Source of the DNA: Exiguobacterium sp. Leaf196
GTDB taxonomy: Bacteria > Bacillota > Bacilli > Exiguobacteriales > Exiguobacteriaceae
Direction of reading: 5' to 3'
Assembly: GCF_001423965.1 (NCBI RefSeq)
Contig: NZ_LMPV01000007.1
Span: forward strand, 186,001 to 250,000
DNA: 64,000 nucleotides
Both the position numbers and the translations under genes were made by a program. Numbering within the stretch: position 1 is the stretch's first letter; every line of letters starts with the position of its first letter. Under the pieces are notes generated by a model. It was not told the origin of the DNA and made no database searches. It worked only from the letters and a program-made list of their open reading frames with translations. Of the stretch, positions 35,063 through 44,156 are shown piece after piece.

Positions 35063-37105
35063 TTATCCGACATTTAGAACGGTCTCTTCAATCGTCCGCT
35101 GATTCAGATCCTTCACATGCACCGGCTTACTGTAATAATAACCTTGTCCATAATCACAACCGAGACGTTTCAGGAAAAGATGCTGTTCGAGTGTCTCGAC
35201 GCCTTCCGCGACGACTTCGATCCCGAGACTCTTCGCAAGCTGGATGATCATTTCCGTGATTGCCGTTCCGCGTTCGTCATGCGGGACTTCATCGATGAAC
35301 GATTTATCGATCTTCAGGATATCAATCGGGAGATGCTTCAGGTGTGTCAATGATGATAGACCCGTTCCGAAATCATCAAGTGCGATCGTCAGACTGAGTT
35401 GTTTCAGTTCACCGAGCATCATCATTGCCCGGTCGAGGTTCTCCATGACGGACGTTTCCGTGATTTCAAGCTGTAACTGTAGTTCGCTCCCATTCTTCAA
35501 TGAATGGTGGACGATTTCCTTAATCATTAAGTTATGTGACTCGGACCGGAAATGCATCGCCGATAAGTTCACCGAGACTTGGCGAATGAAATAATCTTCC
35601 TTCTTCCAAATCTCCATCTGGGCGACGGTCTCTTTGAGTACCCACTCGGTTAAACGGTGAATCAAACTGTATTTTTCTGCAAGCGGGATGAACTCCGCCG
35701 GTGAGATGAAACCAAACTTCGGATGATTCCAGCGGATCAAGACTTCCGCTTGATCAACTTTTCCCGTCGCAAGGGCGATCTTCGGTTGATAGACGAGGGC
35801 GAACTCCTTGAAATCCGTCATCGCCCGGCGTAAGGATCCGACAATCAATTGCTCTCTACGATCCGAGTGTAGTGAGTCATCATACACGATGAAGCGATCA
35901 CGCCCCTCATTTTTGCCAGCCCGAAGCGCACTCTCCATCTGACCGATCCGCATCTCAAGTGATTCCTTCGCATTCGGGAGGATGACGCCCATCGTTGCTG
36001 TCAAATGAACCGGTTGATCTTCGAGATCAATCGGAAGACGTACATCGTCTAAAATTTGTTCGAAGACATCTGTCATGTCTTCTTGTGAGATACGTTTGAT
36101 GAGGAAGAACTGCGTCCCGTTATAACGAATACACGCTTCATCTTCCTTCAACGTCTGTAACATCCGTTCTGCGAATTGGCGGATGACCGCATCTCCCTTA
36201 TCGAATCCGAATGTGTCATTGACCCATTTGTATCCATCAAGATCAAGTAACGCCATCGCCATCTCCTGCTTAGCACGACCATACTGGGCATCGACTCTTG
36301 TCATGTGATGATCGAGCCATCGTCGGTTGTGTAATCCCGTCAGATGATCGGTATACGCCATCATCTGCAGTGCACGACGTTCGAGGTGAATGTAGAGACC
36401 TGCAATCAACACGAGAATCAAGAAGACCGGTATCGCGACTTCATTCAAGATGTTCGACGTGATTGGAGCATCACCGATAAGTCTGGCATCTGAGGCTGGA
36501 ATACAGAACGATGTGCCGAGCATTCCGACATAATGCATCGAAGAGATGGCAAACCCCATCACGACTGCGATGGGAATCAAGATCCGTTTCTTATCGACAT
36601 GTCTCAAGCGATGAAGCAGTAGCAAAGCGATATAGGCGACAGTGACTGCAATCAGGACGGATAAAAAAAATAAACTCTTCTCATACCGAACGGCTCCACC
36701 GAACTCCATCGCCATCATGCCAAGGTAATGCATCGTAGCGATTCCGACCCCCATCAGGGATCCTGCTAAAATGACCTTCTTTCGCGTAATCGTCGACGAG
36801 TACAACAAATGAAAGGCAATGAAAGCAGCCAAAATAGCGGGAATGACGGATAAGAACATTAAAAACCAATCATAGCGAACCGTGACGGACAGAGCGAATG
36901 CTCCCATCCCGACGAAATGCATTCCCCAGATCGATAACCCCATCGTCAACGACGAGAGGAACAAGGCACGCTTCTTTAAGGAAGTCGCTTTCGCTAGACG
37001 ACGATTTAACTCCAGTGAACCATATGAGCCGAGGATGGCAACGAGCACCGATAACACGACCAATATCACTTCGTAGTGTTTCGTTAAGATGATCCATTCA
37101 TTCAT
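35063..37105 (-). CDS. MHYT - degenerate GGDEF - EAL protein
   Basis: A 680-residue membrane c-di-GMP protein. The N-terminal ~230 residues form a seven-helix MHYT sensor with three motif copies (GMHFVGM, TMHYLGM, SMHYVGM), thought to bind copper and sense O2, CO or NO. The GGDEF domain is degenerate (RYNGTQFF instead of GGDEF). The EAL domain looks active (AEVLIRW, LEITETSVMEN, DDFGTGLSS, QGYYYSKP). It is probably a phosphodiesterase. ATG 37105 is the most likely start (AAGGAG, ~12-nt spacing); the ATG at 37135 is an alternative. Monocistronic. Confidence 0.88.
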   Translation of the reverse strand: MNEWIILTKHYEVILVVLSVLVAILGSYGSLELNRRLAKATSLKKRALFLSSLTMGLSIWGMHFVGMGAFALSVTVRYDWFLMFLSVIPAILAAFIAFHLLYSSTITRKKVILAGSLMGVGIATMHYLGMMAMEFGGAVRYEKSLFFLSVLIAVTVAYIALLLLHRLRHVDKKRILIPIAVVMGFAISSMHYVGMLGTSFCIPASDARLIGDAPITSNILNEVAIPVFLILVLIAGLYIHLERRALQMMAYTDHLTGLHNRRWLDHHMTRVDAQYGRAKQEMAMALLDLDGYKWVNDTFGFDKGDAVIRQFAERMLQTLKEDEACIRYNGTQFFLIKRISQEDMTDVFEQILDDVRLPIDLEDQPVHLTATMGVILPNAKESLEMRIGQMESALRAGKNEGRDRFIVYDDSLHSDRREQLIVGSLRRAMTDFKEFALVYQPKIALATGKVDQAEVLIRWNHPKFGFISPAEFIPLAEKYSLIHRLTEWVLKETVAQMEIWKKEDYFIRQVSVNLSAMHFRSESHNLMIKEIVHHSLKNGSELQLQLEITETSVMENLDRAMMMLGELKQLSLTIALDDFGTGLSSLTHLKHLPIDILKIDKSFIDEVPHDERGTAITEMIIQLAKSLGIEVVAEGVETLEQHLFLKRLGCDYGQGYYYSKPVHVKDLNQRTIEETVLNVG

Positions 37106-37247
37106 TGTATGAGGTCTCTCCTTATGAAATGTCATTCTCCTAACTATCGTCTGCTCTGACTCTTTTTTTCAGTGAAATTTAGAAATTCGTTTGATTTCTT
37201 ATCATTCCATCACTTTTTTACCTAATCCACTCGACATCTTACACAAA

Positions 37248-37274
37248 AACGGATCCGCTCGAGACGGATCCGTT
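37248..37274 (-). terminator. intrinsic terminator of the sigma/anti-sigma operon
   Basis: A perfect 10-bp stem (AACGGATCCG with CGGATCCGTT), then TTTTGTG on the minus strand. Confidence 0.88.
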
Positions 37275-37285
37275 AAACATCATTT

Positions 37286-38023
37286 TTAGAGTGCTACCGA
37301 TGCGACGATTTCACCCGTCGGTTTTTCTAAATCCGGTTCGGGTTCGACCGTGATGGCGACGGCATCAACTTTTCCGTCTCCTTTAAGCGAGAAGACAGCT
37401 GCTGCCTCTCCATCTTTTTCGATGACACCGTTCGCAGTAGGCGTCTCTCCTTCGAGCGTCCACAATTGATAGAGCTGACCTTTTTGAAGCGGTGGTAAAT
37501 CTTTCAGTTGAACGAGCATATACGATTTATCGTTTTGCGTAAAAATCATGCTCGATCCTTTAATGGACTCGGTACTTTCAAAGTTCCCCATCCCTTTGAT
37601 CTCATCCATGGCTAATGTCTCTGGTGTATCTGTGCTCTCTTCCTGTGACAGGAAGTAGGCATTCGCACCAAGCGAGAGAATCAAGGCGGCGGCGATACTC
37701 ATCAACCAACCGAGTGGCACACTCTTCTTCTTCGTTTGTTGCTGACGTGCTTGTTTAATGTCTACCGGAGTAGTCATCGGTGCTTCCTTCGGAGACGCTG
37801 CCTCTGCTGAACCAAGGACTTCTCCAAGAATTCGTGCTTTCATACCTGCAGGAACGGGTCGCTCCGGAAGCGATTCAGCGATGGGAAGCATGAGTTCTTC
37901 CATTTCTAAAAGCGCTTCACGACATTCTTCGCACGTCGAAAGATGCGCTTCGAACGCGTCGCGATCAGCTGCGGATAATGTTCCATTAAAATAATCGATT
38001 AAGTCATGACAACGTTCTTCCAT
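37286..38023 (-). CDS. anti-sigma factor, zinc-finger plus RskA type
   Basis: A 245-residue membrane anti-sigma factor. The cytoplasmic N-terminus has a ZAS zinc motif (HLSTCEECREAL), then come one transmembrane helix (LGWLMSIAAALILSLGANAY, ~120-140) and an external RskA-like domain (MLVQLKDLPPLQKGQLYQLW). It would hold the ECF sigma factor at the membrane until a signal releases it. ATG 38023 follows GGGAGGGAACGAG and overlaps the sigma gene's last 20 bases, so translation is coupled. Confidence 0.88.
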   Translation of the reverse strand: MEERCHDLIDYFNGTLSAADRDAFEAHLSTCEECREALLEMEELMLPIAESLPERPVPAGMKARILGEVLGSAEAASPKEAPMTTPVDIKQARQQQTKKKSVPLGWLMSIAAALILSLGANAYFLSQEESTDTPETLAMDEIKGMGNFESTESIKGSSMIFTQNDKSYMLVQLKDLPPLQKGQLYQLWTLEGETPTANGVIEKDGEAAAVFSLKGDGKVDAVAITVEPEPDLEKPTGEIVASVAL

Positions 38024-38567
38024 CTCGTTCCCTCCCATCCATTCGTTTTCGTAATGCTTGAATCGCGCTCCTGATTCGCGTCTTGACCGTTCCAAGAGGT
38101 AAATCGAGCTGCTCTGAAATCTGTTGTTGCGTCATCCCCTGGAAGTAAACGAGTTCAATCAGCTCTTGCTGTTCTGGCTTCAATTCACTGACCGCGCCGC
38201 GTACTTCAGCAGCCGTTTCACGCTGCATGACCGTCCGCTCGACCGGCTCGTCGTATCCACCATCCCGCTCTTCGACTTCGATCGTCGGTTGTCGTTTTTC
38301 ACGACGGAGACAATCGAGTGCCGCGTTACGTGTAATCGTTAAAATCCACGATGAAAACTTTCCTTTTTGTGTATCAAAATCAACACGACCATTCCAAATC
38401 TTCATCCATACTTCCTGTATGACTTCTTCGGACAACCGGTCATTATTCGTAAAGCGATGGGCGAATGAAAACAATAACCTCTCGTACTTATCGTATAATG
38501 TCTCGAGAGCTTGCTCGTCACCGCTACGCATCAGATGATAAAGCGATTCATCGGATTGAGTGTGCAT
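38004..38567 (-). CDS. ECF-family RNA polymerase sigma factor
   Basis: A 187-residue sigma-70 factor with only regions 2 and 4. Region 2 is at ~20-85 (NDRLSEEVIQEVWMKIWNG); region 4 at ~120-175 (PEQQELIELVYFQGMTQQQI, then LGTVKTRIRSA). It directs transcription of a stress or envelope regulon when freed from its anti-sigma partner, encoded next and overlapping. ATG 38567 is chosen for its AAGGAGGAGAAGG site. A TTGGTG-17-TATGAT promoter may lie upstream. The regulon is unknown. Confidence 0.92.
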   Translation of the reverse strand: MHTQSDESLYHLMRSGDEQALETLYDKYERLLFSFAHRFTNNDRLSEEVIQEVWMKIWNGRVDFDTQKGKFSSWILTITRNAALDCLRREKRQPTIEVEERDGGYDEPVERTVMQRETAAEVRGAVSELKPEQQELIELVYFQGMTQQQISEQLDLPLGTVKTRIRSAIQALRKRMDGRERDGRTLS

Positions 38568-38717
38568 CCTTCTCCTCCTTCTGACGTCAGCCCTATCATA
38601 TAGTATACGCAAGCTGACACCAAATCGTTTTCGATTTCATCCATTTTCTAAGTAAAAAACTTCACCACATCCATATTCCCTCATTCTATTAAAAGTATAG
38701 CTTAAAATTCTGCTGAA

Positions 38718-38747
38718 TTGACAGCGATACCGTAATGGGCATAGCAT
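38718..38747 (+). promoter_or_regulatory. promoter and operator-like dyad of the CstR-like gene
   Basis: TTGACA, 18 nt, TAGCAT. In the spacer, ATACCGTAATGGGCAT (38727-38742) is a pseudo-palindrome of the TACC...GGTA kind bound by CsoR/CstR proteins, which suggests autoregulation. Confidence 0.45.
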
Positions 38748-38793
38748 AAAGATACTACATGACGTCAGGTCAACGGGAATCGGAGGAATAAAG

Positions 38794-39057
38794 ATGGATT
38801 ATGATCGGAAGATGAAAAACCGTGTTAGTCGGATTGAAGGACAGCTACGAGGTATTTTACGGATGATGGAAGAAGGGCAAGATTGCCGCGATGTCATCAC
38901 CCAGCTCTCCGCTGCCCGTTCTGCGATTGACCGGACGATCGGCGTCGTCGTTAGCTCGAATTTGATCGAGTGTGTCAAGGAAGCAGAACAAAACGGCGAT
39001 GGACAAACAGAAGAACTCGTGAAGGAAGCGGTCAACCTACTGGTGAAAAGCCGCTGA
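38794..39057 (+). CDS. CsoR-family repressor, CstR-like (persulfide sensor type)
   Basis: An 87-residue all-helical repressor. The first cysteine (GQDCRDV, ~31) and second (NLIEC, ~60) are conserved, but the copper-ligand histidine four residues before the second cysteine is Asn. This Cys-Asn-Cys pattern fits CstR, which senses persulfides or polysulfides by cysteine crosslinking, rather than copper-sensing CsoR. No sqr, cstA/B or rhodanese gene is adjacent, so its targets lie elsewhere. Start ATG after CGGAGGAATAAAG. Confidence 0.8.
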   Translation: MDYDRKMKNRVSRIEGQLRGILRMMEEGQDCRDVITQLSAARSAIDRTIGVVVSSNLIECVKEAEQNGDGQTEELVKEAVNLLVKSR

Positions 39058-39073
39058 CGTCACGTTCATACCG

Positions 39074-39098
39074 ATAGTCTGCTTTGGAAGCAGGCTAT
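39074..39098 (+). terminator. intrinsic terminator
   Basis: ATAGTCTGCTT and AAGCAGGCTAT pair with one wobble, then TTTTTTT, after the CstR-like gene. Confidence 0.88.
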
Positions 39099-39235
39099 TT
39101 TTTTAACGTTTCTTTTCCCAAAGTCGTTGCGAGTGTACACCTTGACTTAGGTTTGATTGCGTATCAAAACAGGTATACTAAATTGTTATTACTTGGACAG
39201 CATGTAGAGCCGTCCGCTTAGGAGGAAGAGTACTC

Positions 39236-40042
39236 ATGACCGTTTCCCTATTCATTGATATCACCTGCAAGACAGGTGAATCCCCTGTTTACGACGCAAA
39301 AACAAAACGCTTTTATTTCGTCGATATTCCGAATCAACTGCTCTTTTCATATGATCTTGTTACAGAAGCACTTAAACCATATACGTTGCCAAGCGCTATT
39401 ACATCGATTGCCTTGACGGACGCTCCGGACTTATTGCGTGTCACATCAGCACATGGCTTTGGCACATTCGATCTCAAGGAAGGTCATCTGTCTCTCGAAC
39501 ATCAATTGTCATTACCGGATTCTGATCGGATGAACGATGGTAAGCTCGATCCGACTGGACAATATGTCGCTGGTAGCATTAATGAAGAAGACGGTAAAAC
39601 AGCTGGGCTATTCCGTCTGCGTCATGACGGTTCCATTGATGTTTTACACGAAGACTTGACGAACTCCAATGGACTCGTCTGGTCAGAAGATGGCAAGACG
39701 CTCTATCATATCGATACACCAACGAAAAAAGTCTATGCCTTCGACTACGCTCCCGATGCCCCACTTTCGAATAAACGCGTCGCCGTTGATCTCGAAGAGG
39801 AAGAAGGATTCCCGGATGGTATGACGAAGGATGCTGAGGGTCATGCTTGGATCGCACATTACGCCGGATCATGTATCACACGTTGGAATCTTACGACGGG
39901 CGAAAAACTGGATCATGTCGACTTCCCTGTCTCGAATCCGACATGTCCGATTTTTTACGAAGATCGATTACTCGTCACGACAGCTGCCAACGGAGATGAT
40001 GCACCACATGCCGGTGCTGTCTTCGCTGTGACATTTGAATAA
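39236..40042 (+). CDS. SMP-30/gluconolactonase-like beta-propeller hydrolase
   Basis: A 268-residue six-bladed propeller protein. Family motifs are visible: GESPVYDAKTKRFYFVDI at the start, SNGLVWSEDGKTLYHIDT in the middle, and FPDGMTKDAEGHAWIAHY late, giving the metal-binding Glu, Asn and Asp. Members hydrolyse lactones or other esters with a divalent metal; the substrate here is unknown. Start ATG after TTAGGAGGAAGAGTACTC. Monocistronic. Confidence 0.85.
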   Translation: MTVSLFIDITCKTGESPVYDAKTKRFYFVDIPNQLLFSYDLVTEALKPYTLPSAITSIALTDAPDLLRVTSAHGFGTFDLKEGHLSLEHQLSLPDSDRMNDGKLDPTGQYVAGSINEEDGKTAGLFRLRHDGSIDVLHEDLTNSNGLVWSEDGKTLYHIDTPTKKVYAFDYAPDAPLSNKRVAVDLEEEEGFPDGMTKDAEGHAWIAHYAGSCITRWNLTTGEKLDHVDFPVSNPTCPIFYEDRLLVTTAANGDDAPHAGAVFAVTFE

Positions 40043-40051
40043 TTAGCATGG

Positions 40052-40086
40052 GAGGGATCATCTAGTAATAGATGGTGCCTCTTTTT
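40052..40086 (+). terminator. intrinsic terminator
   Basis: GAGG/CCTC outer and CATCTA/TAGATG inner stems with a small internal loop, then TTTTT. Confidence 0.7.
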
Positions 40087-40168
40087 ACACATAATCCGTC
40101 TAGACGCCTATTCAAAAACAGACGATACTAAAGAAGAAGTCTATTTACTTTTTGAAGGAGTGAAGCCG

Positions 40169-40897
40169 ATGCGTGTCACGATCATCGAACGTTTACACCA
40201 ATTGCAGACGACCCCATCCTTTTTCCCGGTCAATTGCTACCTGTTTGAAGAAGCAGACAGTTTGACATTGATTGACGCCGGACTCGGAATCAACGCAAAG
40301 GCGCTTTATCACTATATTCGAAAGCAAGAAAAACCGCTCGGCGCAATTATCCTGACACACGCACATGCCGATCATGTCGGCTCGCTCGATTTCCTTGCGA
40401 ATGCCTTTCCTCTCGCTCAAGTCTGTATCAGTTACCGTGATGCCGCATTGCTCAGTGGGGACGAGACGCTACGCGAAGGCGAAACGACCCCCTTAAAAGG
40501 CGGTATTCCGAAAAACATCAAAACACGTCCAGATCGATTGCTCGAAAGTGGTCAACAAGTCGGTAGCCTCAGCGTCATCGCCTCGCCAGGTCATACACCT
40601 GGTTCGATTTCTCTTTGGCATGAAGGTAGTCGGATGCTAATCGCCGGAGATGCCTTTCAGACACAAGGGGGACTCGCTGTCTCCGGTGACGTCCGTTGGC
40701 AATTTCCGTTCCCAGCACTTGCGACATGGGATCCGGACGTTGCTCTTCGCTCCGCCGATCAATTAACGGAACTGTCTCCAGATATTCTTGCCGTCGGACA
40801 TGGTCCCCTCATCCTTGGACCAAGTTACGAGATGCGCCAAGCCGTCGATCGATTCACGCAAGTCTTACAGACGAAAAAATCGTCACCTTTCAAATAA
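40169..40897 (+). CDS. metallo-beta-lactamase fold hydrolase
   Basis: A 242-residue MBL-fold enzyme. The zinc motif THAHADHVGS is intact, with LIDAGLG before it, SPGHTPGSISLW, IAGDAF and a late VGHGP histidine, so a two-metal site is likely. Substrate unknown; YflN and glyoxalase-II-like proteins are relatives by pattern. ATG 40169 follows GAAGGAGTG; a GTG at 40160 overlaps that site and is rejected. Confidence 0.85.
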   Translation: MRVTIIERLHQLQTTPSFFPVNCYLFEEADSLTLIDAGLGINAKALYHYIRKQEKPLGAIILTHAHADHVGSLDFLANAFPLAQVCISYRDAALLSGDETLREGETTPLKGGIPKNIKTRPDRLLESGQQVGSLSVIASPGHTPGSISLWHEGSRMLIAGDAFQTQGGLAVSGDVRWQFPFPALATWDPDVALRSADQLTELSPDILAVGHGPLILGPSYEMRQAVDRFTQVLQTKKSSPFK

Positions 40898-40903
40898 CAC
40901 ACG

Positions 40904-40947
40904 AAAAAACATCCGTACGCGTTCCTGACACGTCGCGGATGTTTTTT
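40904..40947. terminator. bidirectional intrinsic terminator
   Basis: AAAAAACATCCG and CGGATGTTTTTT form a 12-bp stem between the convergent MBL and glucosidase genes. Confidence 0.85.
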
Positions 40948-40957
40948 GTCCAGTAGT

Positions 40958-42568
40958 TCAATTCTGTTCTGTAACAGTATATCGATATACACGTGCTTCA
41001 TAAGGACGTAGTTCATCCGAGATATCTGGATAGTTCGACACAAGCAACTTATCTTGCGATAAAACGAAGGCAGTTTGCATCGGTTCGTCATGCACGTTGA
41101 GAACGATCCGCCACACTTCTCCCTCTAGTTCCCGCTCATAGATGTAGAGATACGGATCATGAAGAGCTAAGTCGCGATACGTACCATAGACCATGATTGG
41201 ATGATCCTTTCGCATCTGAATCAATGCTCGGTAAAAGGCAAGTACGGATGATGGATCGGCTTCTGCTTGAGCGACATTGATGTCCGTGTAATTCGGATTG
41301 ACCGCTAACCACGGTTTCCCACTCGTAAAGCCTGCCGCGTGCGTACTGTCCCACTGCATCGGCGTGCGGGAATTATCGCGTGCGAGTAACTGCATTGACG
41401 AGAGTACGACCTCCGGATCCTCGCCGCCAGCGACGCGCTCCGCGTATCGATTGCGAAAGGCGACGTCTTGATAGAGCGACGGATCCGAGAAGCGAATCCC
41501 CGTCATCCCAATCTCTTCTCCTTGATACACGTATGGAATGCCAGGTAATGTATGCAACATCAAACCGAGTAGTTTCGCACTCTCGACTCGGTATCGTTCA
41601 CTGCCGAAGCGCGTCACTTGTCGCGTATGATCGTGGTTGTTGAGAAACTGTGAATTGACGCCTAACGGATACAAGACGTCATACCATCGTTTCTGAATTT
41701 CCTTGAAACGTAAAAGATCCATCGCCTCCATGTCGTCCGCGATTTCGAAGTGAAACAGCGTTCGAAGTTCTTTTCGTTCTTCACTGACATATAACAGACC
41801 GTCTTCTGGACCGACGAACGGAATCTCACCGACCGTGAACAAGTCTTTCCCGGCAAGGACGTTCGCATGCATTTCCTGAAGGAAGTCGTGCACACCTGGT
41901 TGATTTCCGAGATACGATAGATCAAACGGATTGACGACATCCTCAAGTGAACGTTTTTTGATCAAGTTGATGACGTCCATCCGGAAACCGTCAATCCCTT
42001 GAGCGATCCACCAGTTCATCATGTCGTAGATCGCTTGCCGGACAGCCGGTTGTTCCCAGTTCAAATCGGGTTGTTCTTTCGCAAAAGAATGGAAATAATA
42101 TTGTTCGCGCTCTTCACTCCACGTCCAAGGGCTCGGCGCAAAGTACGACCGCCAATTGTTCGGGGGCGTCTCTTTCGTTCCATCTTTCCAGATGTACCAA
42201 TCATCCTTGTCGTGGATTCGGTCCCGCGACTGACGGAACCAATCATGCTGGTCACTCGTATGATTGACGACCAAATCAAGAATTATCTTTAAGCCGCGTG
42301 CGTGAGCCGCTGTGATCAACTCTTGTAGATCGCCCATCGTCCCCGCCTTGTCCATGATCGTGTAATAATCGGCAATATCATAGCCATTATCGATGTCTGG
42401 AGAACGGTAACATGGATTTAACCAGACGATATCGACACCAAGCGATGCGATGTAATCTAGCTTGTCGATGACACCTCGCAAATCACCGATGCCGTCCCCA
42501 TTCGAATCCTTAAAACTGCGCCAATAGACTTGATAGACGACTGCTTCTTTCCAGCTAGCTCGCTTCAT
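40958..42568 (-). CDS. malL: GH13 oligo-1,6-glucosidase
   Basis: A 536-residue cytoplasmic alpha-glucosidase of GH13 subfamily 31. The conserved regions are intact: DLVVNHTSDQH, GFRMDVINLI (nucleophile Asp), FTVGEIP (acid Glu) and NNHDHTR. The Val after the nucleophile in region II (MDVI) is associated with alpha-1,6 preference, as in B. cereus oligo-1,6-glucosidase; a Thr would suggest maltase. A trehalose-6-phosphate hydrolase is a less likely alternative. Start ATG after GAGAGGAGTGAGGAG. No sugar transporter is adjacent. Confidence 0.87.
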   Translation of the reverse strand: MKRASWKEAVVYQVYWRSFKDSNGDGIGDLRGVIDKLDYIASLGVDIVWLNPCYRSPDIDNGYDIADYYTIMDKAGTMGDLQELITAAHARGLKIILDLVVNHTSDQHDWFRQSRDRIHDKDDWYIWKDGTKETPPNNWRSYFAPSPWTWSEEREQYYFHSFAKEQPDLNWEQPAVRQAIYDMMNWWIAQGIDGFRMDVINLIKKRSLEDVVNPFDLSYLGNQPGVHDFLQEMHANVLAGKDLFTVGEIPFVGPEDGLLYVSEERKELRTLFHFEIADDMEAMDLLRFKEIQKRWYDVLYPLGVNSQFLNNHDHTRQVTRFGSERYRVESAKLLGLMLHTLPGIPYVYQGEEIGMTGIRFSDPSLYQDVAFRNRYAERVAGGEDPEVVLSSMQLLARDNSRTPMQWDSTHAAGFTSGKPWLAVNPNYTDINVAQAEADPSSVLAFYRALIQMRKDHPIMVYGTYRDLALHDPYLYIYERELEGEVWRIVLNVHDEPMQTAFVLSQDKLLVSNYPDISDELRPYEARVYRYTVTEQN

Positions 42569-42716
42569 CTCCTCACTCCTCTCCCTACTCTCTATTCCCG
42601 CTCCACATATCTGTACCTGTTTATTGGACGATTTTTTTGAATTTCAAAAAAGTTCTTTTCTTTTGACTGAATATTCGTTATCCTTGACGACAATACTACG
42701 AAGGAGGCACACATCC

Positions 42717-43904
42717 ATGAAACATTTCGCTCCATCCATCGCCATCGATCGGCTTCCTGCTCCCGTTTTCGCTGAACTTGCGAACCGGATCGGTGCTGTG
42801 AAAGCTGCCGGACATGATGTCATTACCCTTGGTCAAGGAACACCCGATCAAACCACGCCCGTACATATTCTCGACGCCTTGAAACAGGCGATCGATGAGC
42901 CAACAAACCTTCAATATCCACCATTTCGTGGACATGATTTTCTAAAGCAAGCCGTCGCGAGCTTTTATGCCAATGAATTCGGCGTCACGATCGATCCGGC
43001 AACCGAGGTCGCAATTCTTCTCGGTAGTAAAGCCGGAATCGTTGCCTTACCACAAACGATCGTCAATCCTGGAGAAGGTGTCATCGTCCCGGATCCGGGG
43101 TATCCGGATTACCTGTCTGGAGCAGCACTTGCTGGTGCTTATCCGATTACGCTTCCATTGCTTGAGAAAAATAACTTCCTGCCGGATTACGATTTACTTG
43201 ATACGACAGATGTCGAACGCGCCCGGATGTTGTTCCTCAATTACCCGAGTAATCCGACAGGTGCGACAGCGACAGCAGAAGCCTTCGAACAGACAGTTGC
43301 CTTCGCAGATGCCCACGATATTTGTGTCGTTCACGATTTAGCATATGGTGGAATCAGTTTTGACGGTCCGACACGAAGCTTTCTGCAGACGGAAGGGGCG
43401 AAAGATGTCGGAATCGAGTTGTTCTCACTCTCGAAACGATTCAACATGTCCGGCTTCCGAATCGCTTTCGCGATCGGAAATCCGTCCGTCATCTCAAGCA
43501 TCGAGACGTATCAGGAACATCTCTACGTCAGTGCTTTCACACCGATTCAACATGCAGCGACCGTTGCCCTGACGAGTGACCAAACATGTGTCCGTGAGTT
43601 AAGTAGCTTATATGAAACACGACGCGATGCCTTATTTACGAAACTCGATGCAATCGGCTGGAGCGGACCACGACCGGGCGGTTCCTTCTTCGTCTGGCTT
43701 CCGGTGCCTGAAGGATACACGTCCCAAAGCTTCACGGATCATCTGCTTGACGAAGCACACGTCGCCGTGACCCCTGGATCATTCTTCGGCGAATACGGCG
43801 AAGGCTACGTACGGATCAGCTTAATTGCTGACGTCGAACGTCTAGAAGAGGCCGTCGGGCGAATTGGAACGCTCAACCTGTTCCGGACACCTGTTGCGGA
43901 ATAA
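42717..43904 (+). CDS. mtnE: class I PLP aminotransferase, MtnE-like
   Basis: A 395-residue fold-type I aminotransferase. The PLP lysine is in SLSKRFNMSGFR, with LGQGTPDQTTP, LNYPSNPTGA and FVWLPVPEG elsewhere. The overall pattern is closest to B. subtilis MtnE (YkrV), which makes methionine from 4-methylthio-2-oxobutyrate in the salvage pathway. The SAM riboswitch and metNIQ immediately downstream support a methionine link, but no other mtn gene is here. ATG 42717 follows GAAGGAGGCACACATCC; the frame extends 31 codons upstream without a site. Confidence 0.75.
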   Translation: MKHFAPSIAIDRLPAPVFAELANRIGAVKAAGHDVITLGQGTPDQTTPVHILDALKQAIDEPTNLQYPPFRGHDFLKQAVASFYANEFGVTIDPATEVAILLGSKAGIVALPQTIVNPGEGVIVPDPGYPDYLSGAALAGAYPITLPLLEKNNFLPDYDLLDTTDVERARMLFLNYPSNPTGATATAEAFEQTVAFADAHDICVVHDLAYGGISFDGPTRSFLQTEGAKDVGIELFSLSKRFNMSGFRIAFAIGNPSVISSIETYQEHLYVSAFTPIQHAATVALTSDQTCVRELSSLYETRRDALFTKLDAIGWSGPRPGGSFFVWLPVPEGYTSQSFTDHLLDEAHVAVTPGSFFGEYGEGYVRISLIADVERLEEAVGRIGTLNLFRTPVAE

Positions 43905-43918
43905 TTCTGAAAAAACAT

Positions 43919-43948
43919 TTGACAGATGGGAATCATTTCCGTTAAAGT
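43919..43948 (+). promoter_or_regulatory. promoter of the SAM riboswitch-metNIQ transcript
   Basis: TTGACA (43919-43924), 18 nt, TAAAGT, placed ~20 nt before the S-box aptamer. Confidence 0.6.
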
Positions 43949-43967
43949 AAATCCCAACAGCATAACT

Positions 43968-44138
43968 ACTTATCGAGAGCGACCGAGGGATTAGGCCCAA
44001 CGACGTCCGGCAACCACCTATCAGGAACGGTGCCACATCCTACAGAATGGATTCATTCTGAGAGATAAGTTACGAAATCTTACACTTTCGTCGCTTTTTT
44101 CTGGTTGCTCTGCTACTAGGAAAAAGCGACTTTTTTTT
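43968..44138 (+). promoter_or_regulatory. SAM-I (S-box) riboswitch with terminator
   Basis: The aptamer runs from ACTTATC (43968-43974), pairing with GATAAGT (44064-44070), and contains the S-box core: GAGGGATTAGGCCC, then CCGGCAACC and GGTGCCA. The expression platform is a terminator, GTCGCTTTTTTC with GGAAAAAGCGAC (44090-44130), followed by eight Ts. With SAM bound the terminator forms and metNIQ is off. Confidence 0.95.
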
Positions 44139-44156
44139 GTACAAGGAGATGAGCAA

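Noticed and set aside
38004-38095. Anti-sigma gene starting at 38095 with a long overlap into the sigma gene
   Set aside because: ATG 38023 has a good GGGAGG site and begins at the family's normal N-terminus; the upstream extension is a shadow.
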